Source: Natrinema ejinorense
Lineage (GTDB): Archaea; Halobacteriota; Halobacteria; Halobacteriales; Natrialbaceae
NCBI RefSeq assembly: GCF_002494345.1
Contig: NZ_NXNI01000001.1
Coordinates: 2,356,001 to 2,420,000, forward strand
Direction of reading: 5' to 3'
Length of the DNA: 64,000 nucleotides
Numbering within the stretch: the stretch's first letter is position 1; each line of letters opens with the position of its first letter. Of the stretch, positions 44,103-53,075 are shown in pieces. The notes under the pieces were generated by a model, which was given only the letters and a program-made list of their open reading frames with translations, was not told the origin of the DNA and searched no databases. A program made the position numbers and the translations under genes.

Positions 44103-44301
44103 GTCGCTCCAATTCCCCGGCCGAGCACCGAAAAACTTCACCAACCGGAAACGAGGGTGGCTCGATCGATTCTCCGTCGGTAGTGGGACCGACGATGGGT
44201 GACGGCGGTGCGGGAACGAGTCCTCGAACCCGCCGCATTCGACCGAGCTGAACGCGCCGAATGGTTGGAAGAGTGACGGAAATTGCCGTTTCCAGTAGGC
44301 G

Positions 44302-44307
44302 TTTATC
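44302..44307 (+). promoter_or_regulatory. TATA box of the VOC gene
   Basis: TTTATC lies about 27 bp before the ATG at 44332. Confidence 0.4.
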
Positions 44308-44331
44308 GGGCCCGAGATATGCTTGTGACGC

Positions 44332-44691
44332 ATGGTTAAGATCAAAACTATTACTTTCGCTTGTAACGATCCGGAGCGACTGGCGTCGTTCTGGGAGGCG
44401 GCGCTCGACGGCGAACGGCGGGACCTCCCGCCGTCGATCGATCCCGAGGTCGTCGATCGACCCGGCGACGGGCCGGATCTGCTGTTCAAGGAGTTACCGA
44501 AAGGCACAGAGCAGGACCTGCCGATCCACCTCGATCTGGCGACGGACGATCGCGAGGCGACCGTCGACCGACTCCGCGACCTCGGAGCGTCCGTCCGCGA
44601 GACCAAGACCGAGACGGTCGCGTCCCGGACGTCGACCTGGACGATACTGGAAGATCCCGAGGGCAACGGGTTCTGCGTGACCGAGCCGTAG
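44332..44691 (+). CDS. VOC (glyoxalase/bleomycin-resistance) family protein
   Basis: 119 residues with two beta-alpha-beta-beta-beta units: FACNDPERLASFWEAALDGE in the first and HLDLATDDREATVDRLRDLGA then WTILEDPEGNGFCVTEP in the second. Members bind a metal and act on thiol conjugates, catechols or as binding proteins. It precedes rtcA by 56 bp on the same strand. Confidence 0.8.
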   Translation: MVKIKTITFACNDPERLASFWEAALDGERRDLPPSIDPEVVDRPGDGPDLLFKELPKGTEQDLPIHLDLATDDREATVDRLRDLGASVRETKTETVASRTSTWTILEDPEGNGFCVTEP

Positions 44692-44747
44692 GCGGTCGGT
44701 GACCGGCGAGCGCCACTGGTAGGTGACTCGAGGCCGAACCACCACCG

Positions 44748-45803
44748 ATGACGACCCCACGCGAACTCGACGGTGCGAGCGCCGGCGGCCAGTTCCTCCG
44801 GACCGCGCTCGCGCTATCGGTCCTCGCGAACGAGCCCGTTCGCCTCGAGAACGTCCGCGGCGACCGGCCGACGCCCGGGCTTCGCCACCAGCATCTGGCG
44901 GTCCTCGAAACGATGGCCGAGGCCTGTGACGCCGACGTCTCGGGCGCGGAACTCGGCTCGGAGACCGTCGCGTTCGACCCCGGACTCGAGGGCGACGGCG
45001 GGCTCGAGGGGGGCGAGTACGCCGCCGACATCGGGACCGCCGGCAGCGCGACGCTGCTTTGCAATGCGCTCCTCCCGCTGGTGACGGTCCTCGAGTCGCC
45101 GCTGTCGGTGACGATCACCGGCGGGACGGACGTGGCGTGGTCCCCGCCGTTCGATTACCTACGGGCGGTGAAACTGCCGCTGGTCCGACGGTTCGGCCTC
45201 GAGGCCGCGTGCGAGGCCGGTCGTCGCGGGTTCTACCCCGACGGCGGCGGCGAGGTCATGCTCCGGCTCGAGCCGTCCGCTCTCGAGCCGATCGACCTCG
45301 TCGAGCGAGGGTCACTCGAAGCCCTGCACCTCTACTCGACCGAGTCGGAATCGCTGGCCGACCGCGACGTCGCCCACCGGCAGGCGGAAGGGGCGCTCGA
45401 GCGGCTCGATTCGGACGCCCCCGAACTCGCAACGCAGTGTGAAACTGCCGCGGCCAGTCCCTCGCCGGGCTCCGCGATCGTGATTCGCATCGATCACGGG
45501 ACCGGGATCGCCGGCGTCTCCGCCCTCGGCGAACGCGGGAAACCGGCCGAGCGGGTCGGCGAAGACGCGGCCGACGCCGCGAACCGCTTTCTCGCGGGGG
45601 CGGCCCCGGTCGATCGGCACATGGCCGATCAGCTGCTCGTCTTCCTCGCTGTCGCCGGCGGACGGGTCCGGGTGCCGGCCGTGACCGACCACATCGAAGC
45701 GGGACGTGACTTGCTCGAGGCGTTCGGGGTCGAAGTGATCCTCGAGTGCGACGGCGAGACGACGATGGTGTCGGTCGCGTCGCCGCTGGGCGGACTTGGG
45801 TAG
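44748..45803 (+). CDS. rtcA: RNA 3'-terminal phosphate cyclase
   Basis: 351 residues. It converts RNA 3'-phosphate to 2',3'-cyclic phosphate. The family blocks RGDRPTPGLRHQHLA, IGTAGSATLLCNALLP, GGTDVAWSPPFDYL, GFYPDGGGEV and the C-terminal DRHMADQL containing the adenylated His are present. No RtcB or archease gene is in the window. Confidence 0.93.
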   Translation: MTTPRELDGASAGGQFLRTALALSVLANEPVRLENVRGDRPTPGLRHQHLAVLETMAEACDADVSGAELGSETVAFDPGLEGDGGLEGGEYAADIGTAGSATLLCNALLPLVTVLESPLSVTITGGTDVAWSPPFDYLRAVKLPLVRRFGLEAACEAGRRGFYPDGGGEVMLRLEPSALEPIDLVERGSLEALHLYSTESESLADRDVAHRQAEGALERLDSDAPELATQCETAAASPSPGSAIVIRIDHGTGIAGVSALGERGKPAERVGEDAADAANRFLAGAAPVDRHMADQLLVFLAVAGGRVRVPAVTDHIEAGRDLLEAFGVEVILECDGETTMVSVASPLGGLG

Positions 45804-46201
45804 TTGCCCAATACCCTTCTGTGACGGAACTGAGGGCGCGCCGCGAAACGCGGCGTGGAACGCCTGCACCGAACAGTCGTTTCGAAATACGGAGGGAGAC
45901 TGCTGGTAGATATCCCTCGACGCAGCGGCTAGCGGGACTATGCTGTTCGAGGGAAGACACCGTCAATCCGAGTCGTTGAAGCGGTGCGGAGGCACTTGGG
46001 AAGATACGACCGAACTTCTACCGATCCAACACACGACCAGCGCCGACGGGCTCGACATGCCCTTCTCCGATGGGACGCCGCCCGCCGGTGTGTCACTGGG
46101 TATGCATACAGAGAGGCCTGCGGCGCAGTATTATCGAAGGTCTTTCGCTTCTCGGTCGCTGTAGGAAGTAACTCCTTCCAACTTGAACGCTGAGTACTCG
46201 G

Positions 46202-46366
46202 TCAGCTATACGCGTCTATATCGGAGTAAGGTGCGCCGACGAGCCAATCAAGGCCTAACAGCGCTAGTGAGAAACACCCCAGTCCAACCATGCTGAGAAC
46301 GAAGACACTGCTGAAATCAGGATAGTCAGCCAAAACCAACGAGATGGCGTATATGACTCTCTTCAT
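46202..46366 (-). CDS. Possible micro membrane protein (54 residues) in the AT-rich island
   Basis: Minus-strand ATG at 46364-46366, TGA at 46202-46204. It reads a basic start (MKRVIYAISLVLADYP) with one strong hydrophobic helix (about residues 21-44) and an acidic tail. A TATA-like TTCTATATC lies about 45-52 bp upstream on this strand. The AT-rich bases match neither flanking genes nor typical haloarchaeal coding, so it may be foreign or spurious. Confidence 0.3.
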   Translation of the reverse strand: MKRVIYAISLVLADYPDFSSVFVLSMVGLGCFSLALLGLDWLVGAPYSDIDAYS

Positions 46367-46735
46367 ATGATTCTACTTTCGTCGAAGTACGATCCCTTCT
46401 TCTCGGAAGTTGATATAGAAGAGAATCCACGCTGTAGGCTATGTGTAGTTTGATGAATGTTCGATTTTTGATCCCATACGGTGTCTCTGTGGATTGCTTC
46501 CCTCTGGAACGTACGATCTCACGAGTACGTGAGGGGACAGTGACTACTTGGACTTATCGGCGGAAGTCGACTGCAGTCGGTACGAGCGAAACCGCTCCGC
46601 CGTCGGCGTAATCCAGCGACGGGAGTTGCTCCCGACAGTACCGGTCCGAAACTGCACCTCGTCACCTCCCTCGGCGGATCGGTGACCACCTTCCGTTCGG
46701 CGTACTGATCGGCCGGTCGTCAACAATCGCCACAA

Positions 46736-46742
46736 CTTATAG
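46736..46742 (+). promoter_or_regulatory. TATA box of the mini-ORF/sugar kinase transcript
   Basis: CTTATAG is centred about 27 bp before the ATG at 46766, so the transcript probably begins exactly at the mini-ORF. Confidence 0.55.
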
Positions 46743-46765
46743 CATCGCCGACCGTTGTCCCGCGT

Positions 46766-46822
46766 ATGACCGACGGAGAGACTGCCGTTCGCTGTCGATC
46801 GATCCGGAGGGTCGAGCCGTGA
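46766..46822 (+). CDS. Possible 18-residue leaderless mini-ORF coupled to the sugar kinase
   Basis: ATG 46766 opens MTDGETAVRCRSIRRVEP, stop TGA at 46820-46822. The kinase GTG at 46819-46821 overlaps this stop (GTGA). A perfect Shine-Dalgarno core GGAGG lies inside the mini-ORF at 46806-46810, 8 nt before the GTG. So ribosomes could begin on the leaderless ATG and re-start at the kinase. Whether the peptide itself does anything is unknown. Confidence 0.45.
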   Translation: MTDGETAVRCRSIRRVEP

Positions 46823-47778
46823 GCCAGACCGACATCGTCACGTTCGGTGAGACGATGCTCCGGCTATCGCCACCCGATCACGAACGCCTCGAGAACGCAG
46901 CCGAGTTCGAGGTGCGTGCCGCCGGAGCCGAGAGCAACGTCGCCATCGCGGCGAGTCGACTGGGTGCGTCCGCGACCTGGATATCGAAAGTCCCTGAAAG
47001 CGCGCTCGGGCGGCGCGTCACCGGCGAACTCCGGAGCCACGGTATCGAGACGGACGTCGTCTGGAGCCACCGCGGCCGCCAGGGGACCTACTACCTCGAG
47101 CAAGCGGGCAAACCCCGCGGGACGAACGTGATCTACGATCGGGAGAACACCGCGATCTCGACGGCCGAGGCCCGCGAGTTCGACATCGACCGGATTCAGG
47201 ACGCGAAGGTCTTCTTTACGACCGGTATCACGCCTGCCCTCTCCACGACGCTTCGGGACACGACGCTCAACCTGCTCAAAGCGGCCCGGAAGGGCGGGAC
47301 GACGACCGCCTTCGACTTCAACTACCGGCGCAAGCTCTGGTCGCCCGACGAGGCCAGAGAGACCATGACGAAGCTGTTCCCGGGAATCGACGTGCTCGTG
47401 ATCGCCGCTCGCGACGCGCGGACGGTCCTCGGGTTCGAGGGCGATCCCAGACAGCTCGCACACAAACTCGGCTCCCAGTACGACTTCACGACCGTCGTCG
47501 TGACCCGCGGCTCCGAGGGCGCGGTCGGCTGGCACGACAGCGTCGTCCACGACCACGACGCCTACGAGACCGACACCGTCGATCCGATCGGGACCGGCGA
47601 CGCCTTCACCGGCGCGTTCATCGCCCGCCGGCTCGCCGGCGACGACGTCTCGACCGCCCTCGAGTACGCCGCCGCGACCGCGTCGCTCAAGCGAACGATC
47701 CCCGGCGACGTCGCGCTCGTCACGGCCGACGAGGTCGAGACCGTCGTCAACGAGCAGGACGAAGCGATTTCGCGATAG
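46819..47778 (+). CDS. kdgK: PfkB-family sugar kinase, likely 2-keto-3-deoxygluconate (KDG) kinase
   Basis: 319 residues from GTG 46819. PfkB marks are AAGAESNVAIAASRLG near residue 35-50 and DPIGTGDAFTGAF (catalytic Asp near 257). The overall start (TFGETMLRLSPPDHERLENA) matches archaeal and bacterial KDG kinases, which phosphorylate KDG in the semi-phosphorylative Entner-Doudoroff pathway of haloarchaea. No aldolase or dehydratase gene is adjacent, so specificity is inferred. Ribosome binding site GGAGG at 46806-46810. Confidence 0.83.
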   Translation: MSQTDIVTFGETMLRLSPPDHERLENAAEFEVRAAGAESNVAIAASRLGASATWISKVPESALGRRVTGELRSHGIETDVVWSHRGRQGTYYLEQAGKPRGTNVIYDRENTAISTAEAREFDIDRIQDAKVFFTTGITPALSTTLRDTTLNLLKAARKGGTTTAFDFNYRRKLWSPDEARETMTKLFPGIDVLVIAARDARTVLGFEGDPRQLAHKLGSQYDFTTVVVTRGSEGAVGWHDSVVHDHDAYETDTVDPIGTGDAFTGAFIARRLAGDDVSTALEYAAATASLKRTIPGDVALVTADEVETVVNEQDEAISR

Positions 47779-47971
47779 TCTCTCGAACGGTGCCGTCGCC
47801 TCCCACTCTGTCGTGATCAGGTCCACCGGACCGTTCGAATCCGCAATCACAGCCGGCTCTCGTACGATGCGAGGGAAACGCGACCCTCCCCGATTCGTCG
47901 CCGCTGGCGAACGTAACGGATCGAAGGCGATCGGGCGTCGCTTTTTGCCGGCCGCTGTGATACCGTTCAGT

Positions 47972-48502
47972 GTGTCTCGAGCTGTCCGGCACGCGACGGT
48001 CGACGACGCCTGGGTCATCCACGAGATCGCGCGCCAAAGCTGGCACGCCGCCTACGACGACCTTCTCGGCCCCGAGACGGTCGACGACGTCGTCGACGAG
48101 TGGTACGCGATCGGGGACCTCGAGTCTTCGATTACGGAGGCGAACGGCCGTCGCGACGCCGCGTTTCTCGTCGCTTCGGACCCGCCGGCGGCCGGCACCG
48201 AGGGCGAAACCGACTCCCGTGGATTCGCACACGCCGTTCCCTGGCCGGAAGATCGGTCGGTCGCGTTTCTCGCGCGCCTGTACGTTCGACCCGACAAGTG
48301 GAACGACGGGACCGGGACGGCGTTACTCGACGCCCTCGTGACCGAACTCCCGGCGGCGTTCGACCGGCTCCGGCTGGCGGTCCTCGCTGCGAACGAGATC
48401 GGGATCTCCTTTTACGAGTCGACGGGCTTCGAGCACGTCGAGACGCGACCGTCGGATCTGGGGACGGACCTCGAGGAGCGGGTGTACGAGAAATCGATCT
48501 GA
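47972..48502 (+). CDS. GNAT-family acetyltransferase
   Basis: 176 residues from GTG 47972. The acetyl-CoA binding motif is LARLYVRPDKWNDGTGTALLDALV, with R/Q-x-x-G-x-G/A degenerated to NDGTGTA, and the closing AANEIGISFYESTGFEHVE is typical of GNAT motif B. Substrate unknown. An upstream GTG at 47957 is in frame. It converges with the RNase R gene (25 bp). Confidence 0.8.
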   Translation: MSRAVRHATVDDAWVIHEIARQSWHAAYDDLLGPETVDDVVDEWYAIGDLESSITEANGRRDAAFLVASDPPAAGTEGETDSRGFAHAVPWPEDRSVAFLARLYVRPDKWNDGTGTALLDALVTELPAAFDRLRLAVLAANEIGISFYESTGFEHVETRPSDLGTDLEERVYEKSI

Positions 48503-48527
48503 TCGCGCCGGGATCGGTAGGACGGCT

Positions 48528-49826
48528 CTATAACGTCTTCTCCGCTTCCGCCTCGTCGACGACTTCGATCCCGCGGTTGTTGACCGCCATCGGATCGAGA
48601 CCGACCTCCTGCAGGAAGGTCTTGTACTCGCGTTCGCACTGTTCTGCGTCTTTTTGTTTGTCGCTCGCGCGATCGCAGAGTTCGATGAGGTTCTCGGGGA
48701 CGTCGTTCTGGTAGACGATCCAGTGGTTGATCAGGTCGCTGAGTCGTCGGATCGGGCTCGTGAAGTGGCCGTAGATCTCGAAGTTCAGCGCGTGGTGGCC
48801 GCCGAAGGGGTCGTTCATGTACCGCGCTCGAGGCATCACCTTCATCACCGCCCACTGGATCTTGTCCAGTTGGCGACCGGGTGCCTCCTCGAGCGTCGCG
48901 TTGACGGCCTTTCGCGGGTCGTCCCAGGTACTGCCGGGGATCGAGACGCCGTCCAGATCTTGGATCTCCCGAAGGGCCTCGGACCACTCGTCCGGACTGG
49001 GCTGGGGGTGAACCCGGTACATCGCCTCGACGCCGCGATTCCACATGAGTTCGTGCGTGACGGCCTTGTTAGCCTTGAGCATGCACTCCTCGATGATGGT
49101 GTGGGCCCGATCGCGGCTCGGGTTGAGAACGAGCGAGCCGTCCTCCTTGCGCTGTTCGTGCATCTGCTCGGCGAGGTCGTAGACCAGCGCGTTCTCCTCG
49201 TGGAGCGGCGCGTCGGGGTCCTCGAGCCGGCTCTCGGCCTGGGCGTAGGTGAGCCGCTCGTCGGACTCGATGACCGACTTGTAGATCTCGATGTTCTCGT
49301 AGCTCAGGGTCTCCTTGTCGAGGTGCATCTCGACGGTGTGTGCCAGTCGGTCCTCGTTGGGGACCAGCGAGCAGACCGTCTCGGCAAGCACCGGCGGCAG
49401 CATATGGACCGTGTAGCCGGGCAGGTAAACCGTGTTACCCCGTTCGACGGCCTCGTCCCACATCGCCGTCTCGGGGTTGACGTAGTGGGTTACGTCAGCG
49501 ATGTGCACCCAGAGGACGTACTCGTCGTCGTGTTCCTCGATCGAGAGGGCGTCGTCGAAGTCCTGGGCGTCGATCGGGTCCGTCGTCCAGGTCGTCAGGT
49601 CACGGAGATCCTGTCGGTCCTCGATCTCGTCGCTGATCTCCGCCGTCACGCCCTCCGTTCGGGCCTCGGCTTCCTCCAAGACCTCGGGCGGGAACTCGTC
49701 GCGGAGTTCGAACTTCTCGAATAGCTCCTCGCGCTTGTTCTCGAGATGGCGCGCGAGATCCTCGGAGATCTCGACTGGGCCCTGGCCTTCCACCGTTCCG
49801 GCGTCGGCCTGTGCGTCGTCACTCAT
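48528..49826 (-). CDS. rnr: RNase R-like 3'-5' exoribonuclease (RNB domain)
   Basis: 432 residues from ATG at 49824-49826. The RNB catalytic motif TDPIDAQDFDDALS (about residues 81-94) holds the four metal-binding aspartates; other blocks are YLPGYTVHMLPPVLAETVCSL, HTIIEECMLKANKAV and HFTSPIRRLSDLINHW. There are no visible cold-shock or S1 domains, so this is the short haloarchaeal type. It degrades structured RNA. Confidence 0.93.
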   Translation of the reverse strand: MSDDAQADAGTVEGQGPVEISEDLARHLENKREELFEKFELRDEFPPEVLEEAEARTEGVTAEISDEIEDRQDLRDLTTWTTDPIDAQDFDDALSIEEHDDEYVLWVHIADVTHYVNPETAMWDEAVERGNTVYLPGYTVHMLPPVLAETVCSLVPNEDRLAHTVEMHLDKETLSYENIEIYKSVIESDERLTYAQAESRLEDPDAPLHEENALVYDLAEQMHEQRKEDGSLVLNPSRDRAHTIIEECMLKANKAVTHELMWNRGVEAMYRVHPQPSPDEWSEALREIQDLDGVSIPGSTWDDPRKAVNATLEEAPGRQLDKIQWAVMKVMPRARYMNDPFGGHHALNFEIYGHFTSPIRRLSDLINHWIVYQNDVPENLIELCDRASDKQKDAEQCEREYKTFLQEVGLDPMAVNNRGIEVVDEAEAEKTL

Positions 49827-50036
49827 GGCGATGGCTACGGACGTGAGGGTGAAAGTCGTGTCGGGATCCGAATCGAATCAGTTCGAGCGGCCGGTAGCTT
49901 ATTGGGGGCTGGTAAATCCGACTATGGGCCGGATTTATTGTATTTATATCATTTTATATAATCGATTTTCGAGTGATTTGGTGGCCAAAATAGGTATATG
50001 TCCGGGGTAGAATCATTAAGTGACACTTATCCAGAC

Positions 50037-52112
50037 ATGACCTGGCAGTACACTCCAGAAATCCTTCCGTACGTCGGTGTGCTCTTCCTCTCGGTGCTCC
50101 TCGCGGGAGGGTTAACCGTCTACACTGTCGTCGTGTGGACGGATGCGATGCACCAGCCGACTGTTCGGGCGTTCGTCGGCCTGAACGTCGGCTGTGCGCT
50201 CTGGGCCGGAGCGTACGCGATGCAGTTACTGAGTGTGACCGTCTCGACCAAACGGGGGTGGCTGACGGTGGCGTTTCTCGGCGCTGTACTGGTCTCCGTG
50301 TCCTGTTTTACCTTTGCCGTCGCCTACTCCGGGAACGAGCGGTTGCTGTCCCGACGAACCGCCCTCGTGCTCGCGATCGAACCGATCGTCGCGTTCGTCC
50401 TGTTCACGACGCAGTATCGGAACCTGTACACCCAACGGGTCGATACTGCGGTCGTTTCCGACCTCGTCATGATCGATCGGACGTTCGGTCCGATGGGAAT
50501 CGTTCACGTCCTGTATCTGTACGGCCTTCTCGTCCTCAGCGCCGGCTTCTTGCTCAGGACCATCTACAGAGCGAACCACGTCTACAGAATGCAAGCCAGC
50601 GCAGTGTTGCTCAGCATCTTCGTTCCGCTGTTAGCGAACGTCGTCTGGTTCCTCGAGCTGGGGCCGATGGGGAACCTCGATTTCACCCCGGTCGCGTTCG
50701 TCGTCTCCGGGCTCGTGTATGCCGTCGCGATCTCTCAGCACCAGCTCCTCGATGTCGTCCCGGTCGCCCGCACTGCGGTCGTCGAAAACATGCGCGATGG
50801 ATTCCTCGTGATCGACGAAACGAATCGCGTTCGAGACGTCAACGCGGCCGTTCGATCGCAGATCGCTGACGACGACAACGAGTCGATCATCGGCCGCGAC
50901 ATCGCCGCCGTGTTTCCCGAGGTGATGCGGATCGTTCGCGACGGCCCCTCGACCGACCACGCCCAAATCGCCGTCGATAGCAGCGATCGTCGTCGGTTGT
51001 TCGAAGTCCAGGTCCAGCGACTCTCGAACGATGAGCGGTTTCGACTCCTCCTCCTCCGGGACGTGACGGACCAACACGCCGTCGAACAGCGATATCAGGC
51101 GCTCATCGAGAACGCGTCCGACCTGATTACGGTCATCGACGACAACGGTGTCATCCGCTATCAGAGCCCGTCGAGCACGAACGTGCTCGGGTACGATCCG
51201 TCGGCGCTCGAGGACCGAAACTACACCGAGTTCGTCCATCCGGACGACCGGGAGCGGATCGCTGGCGCGTTTTCCCAGGGCATCGAGGAACCGTCCTCGA
51301 GCGAGCGAGAGGAGTACCGGATCCGGGACGCCGACGGCGAGTGGCGGGACGTCGAGACGGTCGGTCGAAACCTGCTCGACGACCCGTTCGTCGACGGCGT
51401 CGTCCTGAACACCCGCGACGTCACCGAACGCAAGAAGCGCGAGCGCGAGATTCGGCGAAAGAACGACCAACTGGAGGAGTTCGCCGGCGTCGTGAGCCAC
51501 GACCTCCGAAACCCGCTCACGATCGCACAGGGCTACCTCGAGGCGGCCAGGGACGCCGTCGACTGCGAGTACCACGACGATATCGAGTTCGCACACGACC
51601 GCATCGAAACGATCATCGGGGACGTCCTCGTTCTGGCCCGCGAGGGCCAGGCGATCGGCGAAACCGAGCGGGTTGACGTCGAACAGGCCGTCGAACAGGC
51701 CTGGACGCACGTCGATACCGGCGAGGCGTCGCTGACGGTGGTAAGCGACCGACCGATCGTCGCCGACGAGGACCGGTTCCTCCAGTTGCTCGAGAACCTC
51801 TTTCGAAATGCCATCGAGCACGGTGGGTCGGACGTCAACGTGCGGGTCGAAACGGTCGCGGACGGGTTTTTCGTCGAAGACGACGGTCCCGGAATTCCCG
51901 CCGACGACCGCCGGGACGTCCTCAAATACGGCTATACCAAGACCGAGGCAGGAACCGGATTCGGGCTGGCGATCGTCAGTCGGATCGCCGAGGGCCACGG
52001 CTGGTCGATTCGGGTCACCGAGGGCACCGACGGCGGAGCCCGTTTCGAATTCGTGACCGACTCACAGCCCATAACGGAGTCGCTGGAGGAAGACGCACTC
52101 TCCAACGGGTAG
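50037..52112 (+). CDS. Histidine kinase with 7TM sensor and two PAS domains
   Basis: 691 residues from ATG 50037 (an in-frame ATG at 49998 adds 13). The first 230 residues hold seven hydrophobic helices of the HisKA_7TM type, starting MTWQYTPEILPY, the usual first residues of this family. A PAS-like region spans about 240-340, a second (QALIENASDLITVIDDNGVIRYQSPS) about 345-470, then HisKA VVSHDLRNPLTIAQGYLEA with the phosphorylatable His and HATPase motifs LFRNAIEHG, EDDGPGIP and GTGFGLAIV. TATA-like tracts lie at 49953-49960 and 49990-49997. No response regulator is adjacent. Confidence 0.86.
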   Translation: MTWQYTPEILPYVGVLFLSVLLAGGLTVYTVVVWTDAMHQPTVRAFVGLNVGCALWAGAYAMQLLSVTVSTKRGWLTVAFLGAVLVSVSCFTFAVAYSGNERLLSRRTALVLAIEPIVAFVLFTTQYRNLYTQRVDTAVVSDLVMIDRTFGPMGIVHVLYLYGLLVLSAGFLLRTIYRANHVYRMQASAVLLSIFVPLLANVVWFLELGPMGNLDFTPVAFVVSGLVYAVAISQHQLLDVVPVARTAVVENMRDGFLVIDETNRVRDVNAAVRSQIADDDNESIIGRDIAAVFPEVMRIVRDGPSTDHAQIAVDSSDRRRLFEVQVQRLSNDERFRLLLLRDVTDQHAVEQRYQALIENASDLITVIDDNGVIRYQSPSSTNVLGYDPSALEDRNYTEFVHPDDRERIAGAFSQGIEEPSSSEREEYRIRDADGEWRDVETVGRNLLDDPFVDGVVLNTRDVTERKKREREIRRKNDQLEEFAGVVSHDLRNPLTIAQGYLEAARDAVDCEYHDDIEFAHDRIETIIGDVLVLAREGQAIGETERVDVEQAVEQAWTHVDTGEASLTVVSDRPIVADEDRFLQLLENLFRNAIEHGGSDVNVRVETVADGFFVEDDGPGIPADDRRDVLKYGYTKTEAGTGFGLAIVSRIAEGHGWSIRVTEGTDGGARFEFVTDSQPITESLEEDALSNG

Positions 52113-52188
52113 TCGAGTTCGGTGTCGAAAGTCGTCGGAGACGGCCGATATCGGTCACCCTCCGTCACGTGTTGTCGGTGTGCGATGG

Positions 52189-52482
52189 TCAGGACTCCTC
52201 CTCGAGCGTTCCGTACCGCTCCTCGACAGCCGAGAGATAGCTCGCGAGAAAGGCGTCTCGGTCCCGTTCGCCGGCCTCGAGTTCGACTAGGAGCCCCTCG
52301 AGTTCGGCCCGCGGGTGATGGCACAGCTCGCGGTGACAGGACTTACAGAGGTGTTCGAACGTCTTGTCCGCGCGATCCCAGCGGTCACCGTGCTTGTCGT
52401 ACTCGCGGGCCTCGTCGCGCGGGCACTCGATACCACAGGCGAGACACGTCACGGTCTCGGTACGGGTCCGAGAGGGCCACAT
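52189..52482 (-). CDS. Small zinc-finger protein
   Basis: 97 residues from ATG 52480-52482. Cys pairs CLACG and CKSCHREL(C)HH, with another single Cys (EC) between them, indicate a zinc-binding domain resembling an HNH-like or treble-clef scaffold without the catalytic block. The C-terminal 40 residues are acidic helix. It converges with the histidine kinase. Function unknown. Confidence 0.65.
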   Translation of the reverse strand: MWPSRTRTETVTCLACGIECPRDEAREYDKHGDRWDRADKTFEHLCKSCHRELCHHPRAELEGLLVELEAGERDRDAFLASYLSAVEERYGTLEEES

Positions 52483-52563
52483 ACGCGGTCCGACGGCGTG
52501 AATACACTTAGCAATTGGCACGCAAGCGGTGCCGACTGATGACCCGCAGGGCCGGGAACGGGC

Positions 52564-52572
52564 CTTTTATTT
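52564..52572 (+). promoter_or_regulatory. TATA box of the PUA-protein gene
   Basis: CTTTTATTT is centred about 28 bp before the ATG at 52596 and fixes that start over upstream in-frame codons. Confidence 0.5.
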
Positions 52573-52595
52573 CCGGACCACGCGTTGCTCCGACC

Positions 52596-53075
52596 ATGCA
52601 GGTCAAATCTCGACACCACCTCCGCAGCGACGCCGTCTCGGATCTCGAGGACACCCTCGAGGAGCAACTCGGCGTCTCGCCTGCGGGTGAGGCCTACGAG
52701 CGCGTCGAGTTCGAGGACACCGACTGGGAAGTCATCCTCATCGACGGCGAACCACAGGTCGCCTACTTCGACGATGACCCGTTCCTGACGGTTCGCGGAG
52801 CGAACGCTTACGATCCCGAGAAACGGCTGGTCACCGTCGACGCGGGGGCCGTCTCCTTCGTCAGCGACGGGGCCGACGTGATGCGACCGGGAATCACCGA
52901 GGCGACCGACGACGTCTCGCCGGACGATCTGGTCGTCATCGCCGAGGAATCCCACGGGAAGGTCCTCGCGATCGGTCGCGCCCGCGTCGACGGCGCGGAC
53001 ATGGTCGGCGACGAGGGCAAGGTCGTCGATTCGCTCCACCACGTCGGTGACGAACTCTACGAGTTTACCGGGTAG
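52596..53075 (+). CDS. PUA-domain RNA-binding protein with pre-PUA module
   Basis: 159 residues from ATG 52596. Residues 1 to about 70 match the archaeal pre-PUA (DUF1947-like) region, and about 75-155 form the PUA barrel: VTVDAGAVSFVSDGADVMRPGI, with VLAIGRARV and EGKVVDSLHHVGD. PUA domains bind RNA, usually tRNA or rRNA. No catalytic domain is attached. Confidence 0.88.
   Translation: MQVKSRHHLRSDAVSDLEDTLEEQLGVSPAGEAYERVEFEDTDWEVILIDGEPQVAYFDDDPFLTVRGANAYDPEKRLVTVDAGAVSFVSDGADVMRPGITEATDDVSPDDLVVIAEESHGKVLAIGRARVDGADMVGDEGKVVDSLHHVGDELYEFTG

Larger units (their letters stand above)
45804..46765. other. Gene-poor 1-kb region, visibly richer in A and T around 46.2-46.5 kb
   Basis: The first part (45804-46150) keeps the local GC-rich base use but has no frame that looks coding. 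From about 46200 to 46520 the sequence is clearly more AT-rich than the genes either side, and contains a possible 54-codon frame (listed). The last part leads to the TATA box of the sugar kinase. This composition may mark an old insertion or a lost gene. Confidence 0.5.

Noticed and set aside
44103-44666. N-terminal extension of the MFS gene at 42780
   Set aside because: It overlaps the VOC gene on the other strand and has Ser/Arg-rich sequence with no membrane helix.
46440-46610. 54-codon plus-strand frame at the right side of the AT-rich island
   Set aside because: No motif or promoter, and mixed composition; weaker than the opposite 54-codon membrane frame.
46544-46735. 63-codon minus-strand frame before the sugar kinase
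   Set aside because: Starts at GTG with no TATA box in the right place on that strand; the only TATA box here reads rightward. Composition is basic.
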